A DNA stretch of 64,000 nucleotides. It comes from Hypomyces perniciosus (taxonomy: Eukaryota > Ascomycota > Sordariomycetes > Hypocreales > Hypocreaceae). Both the position numbers and the translations under genes were made by a program. Positions 1 through 11,904 of the stretch are shown here, piece by piece. The stretch spans positions 2,569,501 to 2,633,500 of the forward strand of contig SPDT01000006.1 of NCBI GenBank assembly GCA_008477525.1, written 5' to 3'. How positions within the stretch are numbered: position 1 is the first letter of the stretch; each line of letters opens with the position of its first letter. Under the pieces are notes generated by a model. It saw only the letters and a list, made by a program, of their open reading frames with translations. It had not been told where the DNA came from and made no database searches.

Positions 1-65
1 AACGTCCCACCATCCTACATGTTTTCCATCTTTTTTTCATGCATTTTCTACCACCCGAGACCAAA

Positions 66-890
66 TCATGCAACGATAACCTTGGGCGCACCGTCTCCCC
101 AGAGCCCAATCACAGCCATAGCAAACCCAAGCGCCGCAATGCCCGTCCGAGCAAGGTACGCATTCACCGCGCCCTCAACACTAGCCCTAACCTCCTCGCC
201 ATTGACATCCTCAGTCTCCTCCTCGCTCGCCAAGTCAGCTTCGCTATGCGAATCACCGAGGACCTCGTAGCTGGCCTCCATCTGAGCTCGGGTTGAAGGT
301 CGGCGCGGAGCGGCAGCGGACTTCAGACGCGGGGCATCGGGTTGAGGGAGGTAGTTCGGTGCGACGGCGGAGGCGACGGCCAGGAGGGATGTATAGAAGA
401 GGTATGGGTGGCGAGAGGAGCGCGAGGACAAGACGAAGGCGAGGAAGAGAGGGGCTGCAGCGAGGGAGGAGAGGGCGAGGAGGGGGATGCGCAGGGAGGA
501 GGTGAAAGACGTAAGGGCGTGGGCGGCTGAGGCGGAGGAAGGGAGTTGGAGGAGCGTTGGCAGCGTCAACGTCGAGACGGTATAAGACACGCCCTATATA
601 TACGGAGTAGTTAGCGGTGATTTTTCGTAGTACTATATGTGTAGAGGAGAGATGGAGGGCCATTGTTTGTTTGTTTGTGTGTTTGCTTGGTTGTCTCTCA
701 CTCCCACCATTGCGAAGCTGAGGTGAAGCTGCAGCTCCTCACGAACAGGAGGGGAAGAGAGGGACATGCATAATGCCCAAACGGGTTGCGAAGAGAATCA
801 CCAACAGCAGCAGCATGCAGTACATACCGTCAGCAAACCGAGGGACACAGTGCCCACAAACTTGAGGAACGAAACCCCCTTGTTCGCCAT
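66..890 (-). CDS. ATG33: ATG33-like mitophagy membrane protein
   Basis: Two exons: 890..828 and 593..66, giving 196 aa. The intron (827..594) has a GTATGT donor, a GCTAAC branch site near 611 and a TATAG acceptor; the frame runs on exactly. The first exon encodes MANKGVSFLKFVGTVSLGLLT and the second continues GVSYTVSTLTLPTLLQLPS, a block I recognise from Pezizomycotina Atg33-like proteins. Several hydrophobic segments are visible: near residues 8-35, around 60-75, 82-95, and at the C-terminus. An acidic serine/glutamate-rich stretch lies before the last one. In yeast, Atg33 is a mitochondrial outer-membrane protein that promotes selective autophagy of mitochondria. That role is inferred from family resemblance; filamentous-fungal homologues are divergent. 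The ATG at 890 is chosen because the second exon has no ATG in the conserved N-terminal region. Confidence 0.75.
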
Positions 891-1974
891 GGTTTACTTT
901 GTTGTTGGGGGGAAGACCTTTTGCACAAAGCAGCGAGAATGACTGAGAGGGGATGAAAGAAATTGGAAAAAGTGGTGATGGCCCATATGCCAAATGGCTG
1001 CTGGGAATCAAGAGTCACGTCATGTAAATGGGCAGCGATAGTGGGGAAAAGGCTCTGATCTGCACTACCTAGTATTCCGTAGGCACCCAAAGCACCTAGT
1101 AAGCTACGAGTACTAGGTACTACTGGAGGTACCTGTAGGTCCCCACATTTAGGCGAGAGCGGCGCTCGGGAGACTCACTGGCTCGGATCACGTGGTGCAG
1201 CTGGCCGACACCTGGCGCAGCAGCTGCCACGCGAAAACTGGGTCCCAGACCAGAGCTCTCAAAACTGCGCGATCCACACCTCCAATTTTTCTTCTTTCTC
1301 TCTTTCAACTCAACCATCGCCATACATACACTACTCTCGCCATGAGGCAGTCAGATGTGTCAGCCTGCTAACTATACAGACCGCAGCTCGATGCATACAC
1401 CTTTCGGTACGTTCCATATCTTTTACCTCGCACCAATCCCAAGACCACATCACGCATGTGGTGTGGTCTTGCCCCCAGCTTCTCACATATGATGAGCAAT
1501 ATACAACCCCTTTGCTTAATAGGAAGAGCCGTCTGAGACTACCTCCGAGCGGGCGCGTTTTCGCGTGCTCTGCTCCTCGGTTGCCCTGGCAGGATTCCGG
1601 CCGCGGGAGATTCCTCCATGTGCTTGGCTTGCATCGTCATATGCCTGACCTCGGACTGGTGGTTGGTGCCCGTAAGGTTGGCTTGCTTGTGGTGATGGGG
1701 GTCGTTGTGCTTTTAAATTGGGTTTCTGAAATTGAGATTCAACCACCTCGTTTTCGCTTTTCGCTTTATATCTGCATGAGTGCTAACACATCACTCAGTC
1801 CTAGGTAGCTCGATAGACATACGACGAGTATCTCCTAATCACTAGTCATAAATTCATAGCCAGTATCGGCTCCCAATACAAATAGCTCAGCTAATAGAAT
1901 ACATTTTCCATCGCGTTCCTGTATCATTGACGCCGGTTCTATCCATCAAAAATCTCATGTTTTGTGACATTGCC
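891..1974. other. intergenic: ATG33-like promoter/leader and MPH1 3' flank
   Basis: No convincing coding sequence. The part next to the ATG33-like start is its leader and promoter. It holds a CACGTG E-box inside TCACGTGG (1188..1195) and an imperfect cluster of TAC/GTA motifs around 1075-1130. The right part is the 3' flank of MPH1. The short open frames here have no recognisable protein and no splice logic. Confidence 0.5.
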
Positions 1975-4900
1975 CTACACGTCGCTATCATCGCTGTCTC
2001 CAACCACAGCCCTTCTTCCACGGGCCGTTCGTCTCGCTGGCACATGGTCCTCGAAGTCTCCATGTGACTTGCTTTTCGTCGCGCTCAACCTTGAACCCAC
2101 GAGCGTGTCCAGGTCCGGAATATCCTCACTTTCCTGTGTGGCCGTGAATTGAGTCGGAACATAATATGGCTTCGTTATCGTTGCGCGTGGCGTCCTTTCG
2201 CTTGCCGTTGTTGGAGACGTCGCTTGAGAGTCCAGCATGCTGGAGGTGGCCTGGTTGTCGTCCACGACAAAGCCCACCAGATCTGCCCCGTCGTCTGAAT
2301 CACTCAACTCCATGAGATCGCTGTCTCGTTCACAGTCGTCTCCCAACTCGTCGCTATTAATACCACCTCCCCGCCGTGAGAATTTACCCTTGGACTTAGC
2401 TCCTGACCTCTTGTTCTTCCCTCCTCGTTTTCGAGGAGCAACGTCGACCTCTTCATCAAAACCACCCATATCCCTTGCTTCCACCTCTAATGGTTTGCGG
2501 GGCGGCGCGCGGGTGGTTTTGCTAGTGGAAATCTTCCTCCTCTTTTGTTGTGACTCTTTTTTTGGAAGATCAGAATCAGATTCGGGCTCGACAGTTTGCC
2601 GTTTTCTCCTTACCACTAAATCCGGTGTGCTTCTTGCATCCTCTTCGCCATCAGAATTGACAAATGGCTTGACCGGTATTTCAAGATAGTTGCTCGTGTC
2701 CACAGAACGACATGATTTCACAAGACTGTTGGGTTTTGTGCCCATCCTTCTCAATAACCGGACGCAGCGCTTTGTATGAGTCCCATGCTCAAGATTACTG
2801 ACTGGTCTCAACTCCCTCTGTAACGTCGGGTGAGCCGTCATGCTCGGCATGTCCGTTTCCTCAACCACACTATGATTGAAGGGCAAATCACGATACGACC
2901 GGTTAAGCTCATGAAGTTCATCCGCGCCCAGGATGACACGTTCTAAATCGGGTATTGCCACTAAATCGTCAAGTTCAGGGTTTCGTTTCGGTTTCTGTTT
3001 CGGTTTCGGTTGACTTTTCTTTGTCGCAGGCTTCATGAAGTCTGTTACTTTTTGGAAGCCAGTCTCTACACCATCTGGCATGTGAAACTTCTTTGGGGGC
3101 TTCTTTTTGAGAGGAGCGCGGCGCTTTTTGGGCTCCGGCAAGGACGTGTCCTGAGTATTTTCAATGGGAATCTCAACGTGTCGTAAGTCTACCTCTGGAC
3201 GAATTTCCCGAGGGACGATGCGCGTCGACAGGTCGAATCGAAAGTTAAACCGGCTGCCTTCGCAGATGAGTTTCTGCATCTTCTCATAATTGTCTTTGGA
3301 TTTGGCGAACTGGTCTTCTTCCTTTCCCCTCATCAGAAGGAGGACAATGTTTCCCGCCCGCTTTCGTCCTGTTCTCCCCATTCGCTGCAACATTCGGATT
3401 GGTGATGCTGAAGAGTCATAGCACACGATAAGATCGACTTGACCAATGTCCAAGCCTTCTTCACCAATGGAAGTGGCCACAAGGACATTGAAGTCTCCTT
3501 TCCTGAACCTCTCGATGGTTTCTATCTGCTGTTTCTGCTTCATTCCTTCGCCGCGCTTGCCATCTGCCTGCCCAACAAAGACAGTAGCTTTGATGAGCGG
3601 CTTATGGGTGCTAAACATACGCACGATTTCTTCTGCGGAATCTCTGTATTCGCTGAATACAATCACGCGGGTCGCTGAGCCCTCTCCACAATCCATGAAA
3701 TGGTTCAAAACGCAATCCGCGAGGGCTGTAAGTTTCGGATGGCCCACAAAGCCATCAGTCTTGAGCCATCCAGAAATCTTATCCATCATTTCCTGGAAAC
3801 TGGAGCTTTCGATGATCTGGCGTCTATACTTTGATCCCTTCTCGCCTTTCCCTTCCTGCTCATTACGGAAGTCCACGAGGTTGTCGTAGAAAGGCCTGAT
3901 GCCGTGAAACTGAAGTAACTTGATCGTATGGGCAAGGCTTGTCAACACACTAAAAATTGCCCTCATCATAAACTGAACTCCTTGATTGGCATGATGACCA
4001 CGCGTGGCGAACCATTCCTTCTGAGCTTGTATTAAACCGTATGTAGTAAGAGCCATTGGGTTCCGACCGTACCAGATATTCTGGGAACTGAGTTTTTCCG
4101 TCAGGGGCTTAAGAGCCTCAGTGAAAAGTTCGCCAATAAGATTCATCTCATCTGAAGGATCCAAAACAACCTGCTCAATGTTCCTCTGATGAACATATTG
4201 CCGAATATCAATAGACTCCTCGGTTCGGATCTCGCAATGTGAGATTCCAAGATTGTCAATGACTTCCTGGACAGTCTCGACTTTCGACCCTGGAGTGGCT
4301 GTCAAGGCCAGAACACGGAAGCTTTTCGAGAACCGTCGAATAAGTTTCGTTGCCTTGGCATATGCGTACTCACCCACTGCGCGGTGAGCCTCGTCAATGA
4401 CCATAAGTCCTATACTCTTCGGATCTGCATATCCATGTGAGAGATCGTTGAGAAGAGTCTGTGGCGTCATGAAGAAGACCCGTCTTTTTTCCCATTCCTC
4501 AACTCGCAATCCCGGCGAAATGTCTCCTGTAAGAAGGGTTGTCTCCGATCGTGGTATTCCAGCAATGTTGTAACAGGCATCAATCTGCTGCGACACGAGA
4601 GGCTTTGTCGGGGCTACAAAGATAATCTTGGCAGATTTCGTCCAACGGTAAAAGTTCAGCATCACTGTCGCGGCAATGAATGTTTTGCCCAGACCTGTGG
4701 GCAGAGCCACCAAAGTGTTGTTAAACAGACTGTTCTTGACAATACTGAACTGGTAGTCTCGAGTAGGTCCCAGGTTGGTGGGATAGACCCAGGTTGTCAT
4801 TGCCTCTCTGTCAAGTTCATGCTGGCTAGGCTCTTCAGGTGGCAGATCAGCTCGGTAGACCCGGGCGCCTGTAGACTGAGACTGACGTGGAGTGTCATTC

Positions 4901-5226
4901 GCGACCTCGCCGCCCCACAAAGTGGTTTGTCGAAAGTTTCCAGAGCTGGTGCGACTCAGTCCCGTACGAGGAGTCGGCCCAGAAGGCCTCGTTGTCCTTG
5001 GTGCATTTGCCTTGACAGGCTGAGGCTCAGGGGAGGAGAAGGCATCCGAAGGGAGGTCGTCGAGTTCTTGGGCCAGCCGTTTTTTATCAATACGGCTAGA
5101 ATTAACGTTGGCACTGATTGAAGATGGCAGTGATGCGACTTTCCCTCCATTTGACGAAGAAACTTGATCAAAGGCCGTTAGGATATCTTCGTCGGCAATA
5201 TCGTCATCAAACTCGTCGGAATCCAT
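1975..5226 (-). CDS. MPH1: ATP-dependent DNA helicase MPH1 (FANCM family)
   Basis: Single exon, 1083 aa. SF2 helicase motifs appear in order: Walker A ALPTGLGKT (174-182), motif II IDEAHRA (DEAH 278-281), motif III LTATPG (308-313), and motif VI QRMGRTGRKR (614-623). A helical insert separates the two RecA-like domains, as in the FANCM/Hef group. The acidic N-terminus and the long basic, disordered C-terminus (from about 700) fit fungal Mph1. Family role: a 3'-5' helicase/translocase that unwinds D-loops and remodels forks, steering repair toward error-free non-crossover outcomes in the nucleus. The start at 5226 gives the expected acidic N-terminus (MDSDEFDDDIADEDILTAFD), with no intron needed. 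It is transcribed divergently from MEX67 across a 1-kb shared promoter. Confidence 0.95.
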   Translation of the reverse strand: MDSDEFDDDIADEDILTAFDQVSSSNGGKVASLPSSISANVNSSRIDKKRLAQELDDLPSDAFSSPEPQPVKANAPRTTRPSGPTPRTGLSRTSSGNFRQTTLWGGEVANDTPRQSQSTGARVYRADLPPEEPSQHELDREAMTTWVYPTNLGPTRDYQFSIVKNSLFNNTLVALPTGLGKTFIAATVMLNFYRWTKSAKIIFVAPTKPLVSQQIDACYNIAGIPRSETTLLTGDISPGLRVEEWEKRRVFFMTPQTLLNDLSHGYADPKSIGLMVIDEAHRAVGEYAYAKATKLIRRFSKSFRVLALTATPGSKVETVQEVIDNLGISHCEIRTEESIDIRQYVHQRNIEQVVLDPSDEMNLIGELFTEALKPLTEKLSSQNIWYGRNPMALTTYGLIQAQKEWFATRGHHANQGVQFMMRAIFSVLTSLAHTIKLLQFHGIRPFYDNLVDFRNEQEGKGEKGSKYRRQIIESSSFQEMMDKISGWLKTDGFVGHPKLTALADCVLNHFMDCGEGSATRVIVFSEYRDSAEEIVRMFSTHKPLIKATVFVGQADGKRGEGMKQKQQIETIERFRKGDFNVLVATSIGEEGLDIGQVDLIVCYDSSASPIRMLQRMGRTGRKRAGNIVLLLMRGKEEDQFAKSKDNYEKMQKLICEGSRFNFRFDLSTRIVPREIRPEVDLRHVEIPIENTQDTSLPEPKKRRAPLKKKPPKKFHMPDGVETGFQKVTDFMKPATKKSQPKPKQKPKRNPELDDLVAIPDLERVILGADELHELNRSYRDLPFNHSVVEETDMPSMTAHPTLQRELRPVSNLEHGTHTKRCVRLLRRMGTKPNSLVKSCRSVDTSNYLEIPVKPFVNSDGEEDARSTPDLVVRRKRQTVEPESDSDLPKKESQQKRRKISTSKTTRAPPRKPLEVEARDMGGFDEEVDVAPRKRGGKNKRSGAKSKGKFSRRGGGINSDELGDDCERDSDLMELSDSDDGADLVGFVVDDNQATSSMLDSQATSPTTASERTPRATITKPYYVPTQFTATQESEDIPDLDTLVGSRLSATKSKSHGDFEDHVPARRTARGRRAVVGDSDDSDV

Positions 5227-6231
5227 GGTAGCAAAGGACCGTGCGTAACAGGTTTCCCAGGATCAGGTTTCGGCCAACCTCATATCTAGCTGATATCCAT
5301 AACGTGTTACGATCAATATAGCTTGATCTTTTTAATGGCAATGACGATGCTGAGGCACAGGTGGAGGTGAAACGGTTGCACTCCGTACATGCTTTCTCGT
5401 CTGACACGACGCGAGGTCAATTCATCTCATGACGCGAAAGAGGTACCACGTCACGTGACGGCCACAACCCCGTATGCACTTCTTCTCAGTTTGTGGGTGA
5501 AAAGAACTACTCAGTGATAGATACCTATTTTCGCGAAATGGGATATTCTTTCTTTAGTAACCCTAATTGAATAGACATGCTTGTTGAATGCATCACTTGT
5601 TCTGGTACTTCGTAGACACGCAACACGTTGTTGCTCTTGATTAGCGTTCAAAATCTAGCATTCAAAAAACATCCGTCACACGAGCTAGACTATATTGGGA
5701 AATACTTCATGCCTGGAGGCATCAGTAGCTTTGCCGAATTCTTCCTAACAGAGTGGGGCCTGAGTCAAACATCAAGTCAAATGATGCGCGAGTCCATTGT
5801 GCTTTGTTTCTCTCTTGCAACCACATTCAAGGCGGCATCAGGTCGCAAAGATTCTTGAACGCCGTGAATCTCACTTCACGCAGTATCTACCAAACAAAGC
5901 ACAGCCTCTCCGCATATTGCTACAGTTGAGGCTTTGTCCGGACGGAACCTTCTTTCTGTCAAACCTGCCGTGCTGCGACAAACTTGATACAAGGCAGACG
6001 TTGCCTCAATCCTCTTTGAACCAAAAACCGACGTCAACGTCTGCTTTTTGAACCACGGGAAAGCACCAGGCGATATATATTCCACTGAAAAAAACCACAC
6101 ACAAAACCTCGCCGTCGTTGCTTGTCCAAATCCACCAAACCGATAGAGCAGGCCAGTCGCCCTCAGTCGCAAAGCACCCTCACCTCCCCCGCCACAACCA
6201 TCTCATCGACTCAATACTCTAGTGTTCGACC
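5227..6231. promoter_or_regulatory. divergent promoter between MPH1 and MEX67
   Basis: About 1 kb separates the two start codons. It contains a perfect 10-bp palindrome GTCACGTGAC at 5450..5459, the classic E-box/CDE1-type core bound by bHLH factors such as Cbf1. It lies about 225 bp upstream of MPH1. I see no open reading frame worth calling. Binding by any particular factor is inference. Confidence 0.5.
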
Positions 6232-8454
6232 ATGGCTCCCCGAGGGCCCCGTTCGCATACCACTCAACCTGGTCGGGAAGCCAGAGGCGCCACCGGCACA
6301 AAACCGATCTCAAGAGGAGGCATTCAAAAGAGAAGGGCCGGCCCCACAAGAGTCGATGTTGATGGAGACCTCGACATGGACGTCGCAGCAAAGCGACTGA
6401 ACAAGGGTGCGCCCACCGATACAACTGGCACGAGAAACAGGCCTAGTGGAAGAGGAGGGGGACATCCCTCGAGAGGGGTTTCAAAGGTCGCTCAAACAGT
6501 GCTAAAGCACATAAACAATGGCGACTCCTCTGACTTGGCCTCCCGAATCTCAAAATCCACAAATGGGAGACCGAACAGAGGACGGGGTCTCAACACGGCT
6601 GGACTCACATGGCTGAGGGTTCATGGTTTAAAGCAAAGCAAAGCTGCAAGCAACCCAGACGGAGGTCTCGGCGATTTGCTGAGCTTTCTGGAGAGGAAGG
6701 CTTCTTCCCTCACTTCGGGATCAAAACGACACGTCACCATCAAAAAGGTAAGTTCTTCATTGACAAGAAAGCAGGGGTTTTAGCTTCAACCGACGTCTCA
6801 GCTGCTCTTAAGGCGACTAGAAGATACGTTTCTCTGGGGAAGCTGTTTCCATCGAAATTTATTTCGTCCCGGTGCCTGAGGTCAAATATCCTTTGTTACT
6901 TGCTAACAGACCATAGTCACACAAAGCTGGGGACTACGTTTTCATAGGAGCGAGCAAGAGTGATGCGGAGGAACTCATCAAGATCAACACATTCACATTT
7001 GCCGGCGTTCAGCTCGAAGTGGTGGAGTCCAACGATGACTTTGAGCCCCCAAACAGGGCAACGGAATCCAAAGAAACCCAAGAACTACGGGCGAAGCTCC
7101 AATCGATTCTCAGCCAGCGATACATTGGCGGCAACAAACTGCTCAAGCTCGATGCACTCGCCGCCGATGCGGAGCTTGTCACTCTCGGCATGTTCGAAAC
7201 ACGCGAGAGGGCTCTCAAGACTTTCAAGGGTCTCATGGCCATCTGTGACGGTCTTTTTAAGACGGCACAGGAAAAGCGGGATGCCATCGAAAGCATCAGT
7301 CTTGCCAACAACAGCATCGACGACGTGATTCAGGTCGAGGCCGTGGCAACGACATTCCCGCAGCTGAAGAACCTCGACATGAGCGGCAATCAAATCAGCA
7401 ACATGCAGGGGCTACAGCGTTGGAAGGGAAAATTCAAGGAGCTTGAGACCATCTTCATGACTGGGAACCCAATCGAGGGATCGGATCCAAATTACCACGC
7501 CAATCTCCTAGATTGGTTCCCCAAACTTCGCAACGTCAACGGAGTGGAACTACGCACAGCACAGCAAATCGCCGAGCGAGAGGAGGCATTGCGACCCAAA
7601 GCAATACCACAGAATGGGCCTGATTTCCGAGACGTCAACGGTATCGGCGAGCAATTCTTACTAGAATTTTTCTCAACCTATGACAACGATCGACAAGGCC
7701 TTGTGTCGAAGCTATACGACCAGGGTAGCCAGTTTTCACTAGCAGTCGATACCATATCTGTGAGGGATTCGAACGCGCCTCCCCCATTGCCATGGGCAGC
7801 TTACCTCAAATTCTCTCGGAACCTGATCAAGATCAACCACCAAAACGCCAGGACACAGCGACTCTTCAAGGGAGCAAACCTCATCCACGACCTGTGGAAG
7901 GAGCTTCCGTTGACGAGACATCCTAACATTAAGCAAGATCTGAGCAGATACATCATGGATTGTCACCCGCTGCCCGGCCTTGTCGACCCAAATGGCCAGA
8001 ACCAGATGGGAGTAGATGGCTTGATCATTGCTGTCCATGGCGAGTTCGAAGAGTACGACCCAAAGACAGAAATAACTGGCAAGCGGAGTTTCTCTCGAAC
8101 ATTCGTTCTCGGACCTGGTCAACCAGGAAAGGGACAAATTCGTGTCGTTAGCGACATGTTGTCTCTACGAGCATACAGTCCTCTGCCGAATGTATTCGCC
8201 CCACCAGCACAAGCTCCTGCAAGTAGTCCAAATCAACACCAAGCAATGATTGCGGAGCTTTCGAAACAAACCGGCATGGTCCCGCAGTACTCCGAGATGT
8301 GTCTGTCTCAGGTGAACTGGGACTTTAGCAAGGCTCTCGTCATCTTCAACGAGAAAAAGGTACGTGTTATTCTGTCATTGAGGTTCACAGATAGTGAGCT
8401 AATACGTCATCATAGGCACAACTACCACCAGAGGCATTTGCTTCAGCCGCTTAA
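6232..8454 (+). CDS. MEX67: mRNA export receptor MEX67 (NXF1/TAP family)
   Basis: Three exons: 6232..6747, 6917..8359, 8416..8454; 665 aa. Intron 1 (169 bp) has donor GTAAGT and branch GCTAAC at 6902. Intron 2 is 56 bp. The N-terminus is Arg/Gly-rich. An RRM-like module spans the first splice (RHVTIKK joined to SHKAGDYVFIGASKSDAE), then leucine-rich repeats (about 290-370, e.g. SLANNSIDDV, NLDMSGNQISNMQGLQRWK), an NTF2-like domain from about 418 (GEQFLLEFFSTYDNDRQGL), and a C-terminal UBA-like TAP-C domain from about 611 that binds nucleoporin FG repeats. The short last exon encodes AQLPPEAFASAA and completes that domain. Family role: with Mtr2 it carries mRNPs through the nuclear pore. Domain order and length match fungal Mex67. 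Confidence 0.95.
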
Positions 8455-9213
8455 TAGAAGCGGGTAGTTAAGCAATGAATTGCTTTCAAGACAGGCACAG
8501 CAGAGACACCAAGGATTGGCAAGAGGGATGAGTTCATAGGCACAAAAATTCGTGTCAATGACCACACCCTGCTGGAGGTGGATTTCGAAATTGGCAACGG
8601 CATTCTATAGAGCCTTCTGTGTTGATATATTGTTGGAGTTTGGTATTTGGGCAAACTGGCGGATAGCATAGGAGGCAGAAGAAATCAAGGGTTGTGGGGG
8701 GGTTCATGTGTATTCAAGAGTTGATGAGTCATGGTCCCAAAAGAAGAAGAAGAAGAAGACAAATACATCCTCATAAGCCTACGAGAATGTATGAAAGTAA
8801 AGGCCAGAAACTGTGATGGCATGAATCAGTGAGGTATGAGGTTTATCATGTGTTGGAACAAGCAAAGAAAGCAGGTGATGTTAAATGTGACAGTGGTAGT
8901 GGTAGCCAGCCAATTAACGAACTCCCACATCAATGGTCATAGATGTCCTCTGAGCCGCGCGCTTTGAAGGGAAATATAGGTTAGGATTGATTCGACAGCT
9001 TTTCTCAAAGCCACAGCCTACGTGAGAACCCATCAACAGCGCTTGAACGGTTAATGGTGCTTCAATTTTGTAATCGACAGCGGAATGCAAGTATATTAGC
9101 CTAGACGTTTAATATGAATGTCAGGTCATCCACCACAAGGTCGTTCCACTGCCAAGAACTCGTATTGCATGTTAATTGCGTCCTCGTACATCTTAATATA
9201 TTAAGTTACATAT

Positions 9214-9224
9214 GTACGGAGTAC
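9214..9224. repeat. dispersed GTAC-N3-GTAC palindromic motif (13 exact copies in the window)
   Basis: The 11-mer GTACGGAGTAC or GTACGAAGTAC (or complement) occurs exactly, by first base, at 9214, 15463, 16909, 16968, 29310, 29663, 31815, 35139, 45351, 51379, 51806, 54802 and 61094. Many 8-10-base partial copies also occur, for example near 604, 14684, 14872, 15058, 26277, 26338, 44926, 60453 and 62410. All exact copies lie outside called coding sequence. Chance expectation for the two motif types on both strands in 64 kb is well below one. Function unknown. Confidence 0.8.
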
Positions 9225-10601
9225 TTACCTCGTCTAGTCACCAAGGTAGGTACGAAGTATTGTGTAAGAAGAAAGTTGCGAGAATGTGAAGCCGTATGGA
9301 TAAGGATGCCTACCCTATTGAGATTTCAACGAAGCATTAACTTGCGTACATTTTGGGTTCGTGTTGCGACCATGAGATTACGACTCGGAAAATCGGCAAG
9401 GCCAAGTGATGTTCTCGGAAAATACCACAGCCGAGTGAGATCTATGCCATAATGGTGGTGATTACAGAGCACATTAGGTGCCATCTACAAAAGCAGTGCG
9501 CATGAGGCACGGAGGTTTCCTGTGACGGTGCCGGGCGCTCTTTGAGGGAAATTTGGCATTCATGGATGTCTTTGCCCTGCAGAATGGTAGCAGCAGCGCA
9601 TCCTCTTAAGGGCACCGGGTGTCTCATGACTGCATCGTGGGCAGCTTTCGGCCCGTGGCAGTCTGGAACCGAGGAGGGTTGCAATTCGAGGGTTGTGCAA
9701 CGTCATGACCCTGATTCTGAAGAACCCTTGGGATTTAAAACACAGGGCCATGTAGTATGTAGTAATACTACGAGTAGTATGATTGTCGTACGCATCCGTC
9801 CTCTTTACAATTCGCACGGGTACAATGTACGACCTTTGTTCGAGCTTTCGATACACGATACACGTACGCAGTACAGAGATCAACGGATATGGTGGAGTGA
9901 GTCGGTTCTCAATGGGATGGCCGGTTCATTCAAGGGGCTCAGGATGAACAATGCTGCTGCAGGGAGGAGCCCTGTAGCGTGTTTCACTCTCAGTGAGCCA
10001 GTGGGCAACAAGGGCAGGGGTGTTAAAAAAAGCGACGAGGTGGTTGGCAGGCTATTCTCGACATTGGCTTCTATCATTGGGCAACCGGGCCCGTGCTAGG
10101 AACTGGTGGCGCTGGTTGAAGGAGGCTTGTTTTGGCGGGCGGCTGTGCCATGACGCCAGAGGCATCACTGCAATTTCTGTGGTAAGTTATGGAATTCTAG
10201 CGGGAGCGGTTGGTAAATGATGATGATCGATCATGAAAGTAGTAAACGGTCACAAGGGCTTCTTAGGGATTAGCGGGTGGTCGGCGCTATTTTCACGCCC
10301 GCTTGTCCATCAGTGTCTCTGCTAGAGTGCGGGATGGTGTGCTGTGAGGCCAAAGCGCACCCGATTTTTATTTAGAGGATACACGTTCAGGCAGGATTAC
10401 ACAGACACTGGTTGTTCAATGACAGCTCAAAAATCGAGAAGAAAAAAAAAAAAAAGGCAAACCCCAAGCCATACTATGGTGTTAGAAGAGATAGGTGAAG
10501 CAATAATACGTAATGCCGTAGCTGCACTTCGGGCTTTGGCGATGCGGCCGAATTTCCCACCTTGGAAGGAAACTCGAGGGAACATTCAGTCGTTTTAGTG
10601 G

Positions 10602-10628
10602 CAGAGGCGTCAGAGGCGTCAGAGGCGT
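10602..10628. repeat. 9-bp tandem repeat, three copies
   Basis: Three head-to-tail copies of CAGAGGCGT, with no visible link to a gene. Confidence 0.8.
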
Positions 10629-11014
10629 GGCTAATAGGCGGATGGGCCTGGGGGCGGCCCCTTTTCACTAAAAAGCGTATCAACTTCAGGAACAGCGCTT
10701 GGCAGTGAACTGGGGCCAGCATTATCCAGCCACCAAGTCTCTCAAGGTACTGGCTTCCCGAGCGATACTTGTCCCATGCAGCCGATGCCCGCTCTGTCCG
10801 AAGTACTGCGACGTCAGTCAAAACCTGGGGCGTACAAGGCACCGCCTGGATGGAACGTCGTTGACGCACGCTGATTGGCAGACACAGAAGGGGGGCGTTG
10901 TCAACCTTTGCTTCTTGCGGAAGCACAAAACATCGAGGACGCAGGTGCACTTCGTGTCTTGAAGCAGGGACCCGCTAACAAGCAGCAGGGGGGAAGTCGT
11001 TCGTGCGACTGGAG

Positions 11015-11034
11015 GTACGAGTACGTACTCGTAC
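11015..11034. repeat. perfect 20-bp palindrome of GTAC units
   Basis: The sequence GTACGAGTACGTACTCGTAC is its own reverse complement and is built from GTAC blocks like the dispersed motif. It lies about 925 bp upstream of the Kelch-like gene start, near the expected promoter. It could form a short cruciform or a dimeric binding site; no function is known. Confidence 0.8.
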
Positions 11035-11892
11035 GTGTGTGGTGCAGACAGAATCTCCTGCTCTTCTCCTGTTCCTGTTCCCGCCTCTCATGCTCCATAC
11101 TCTTCCTTCCCTTGCAGGAGTAGCATCGTGTGGTTTCTGTGTTTGCTTCGTCCTTCCCTTTTTTTTCTTTGTTCTGTGAATAGTAAGCAAAGCAGCAACC
11201 GCCACAGCTTGTTGGCCGGGTGCGCTTTCTTTCATCCATCAATCCTTTGTTGTGTCTGCGTCTACTACACCTTCCGTCTGGTATCAACATACATTTCCAC
11301 ACCCCCGCGCTGTGTTGTCGATTCCAGAACCTCGCCTTCAAACTTCAAACTTGAAACTTCAAACCGTCTGGCACGAGAGCGACGAGAAACCGCCAGGTGT
11401 TGACATTCGCCCCGCGACTTGCCTCGTCCCTTACTATTGTCCATCCCCCGGTGTCACGCTGCCGGGCGCACGAAACGACCTCCTTCTTACATCTTCAACT
11501 ACTTCCTGCACGGCATTTTGAGTTGGACGCCACCGTCTCCGCAGACCTGTGACGTCTTCTCCCTCAGATCAGATTCGAAAGCGATTTCACTATCCATTCT
11601 TTCGCTCGCACACATCGATCAACACCGACAGAGGCCTTGTTCATCCACTCACTCGATCTTTGCCGTCTCGCTGCTGCATCAATCTGTCACATTGTATTTT
11701 GTTTTCATCGCCGAGGTTGTTCCACCAACAACCATTCAGTTCAATCACTCAAGAACGCGTTTACTCCGACTCGACGACCTTGCGGCTTCGTAGTCTCTGG
11801 ATACCAACGTTTGGCTGCGCCTCGTTCCCTACTAACAACACTTGTTCGACGTCGAGCACGTATCTATTTCGATTGATATCATCATCACCGCC

Positions 11893-11904
11893 ATGCTATC
11901 TTAG
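11893..11904 (+). promoter_or_regulatory. minimal upstream ORF in the Kelch gene leader
   Basis: ATG CTA TCT TAG, a three-amino-acid upstream ORF. It ends 54 nt before the main ATG at 11959 and is preceded by the sequence accgcc. Such short uORFs can lower translation of the main frame. It matters only if the transcript start lies upstream, which the CT-rich leader suggests. Confidence 0.4.

Noticed and set aside
9542..10099. 185-aa plus-strand open frame in the 8.5-11.9 kb gap
   Set aside because: Composition looks random, no recognisable domain, no splice partners; overlaps equally long minus-strand frames.
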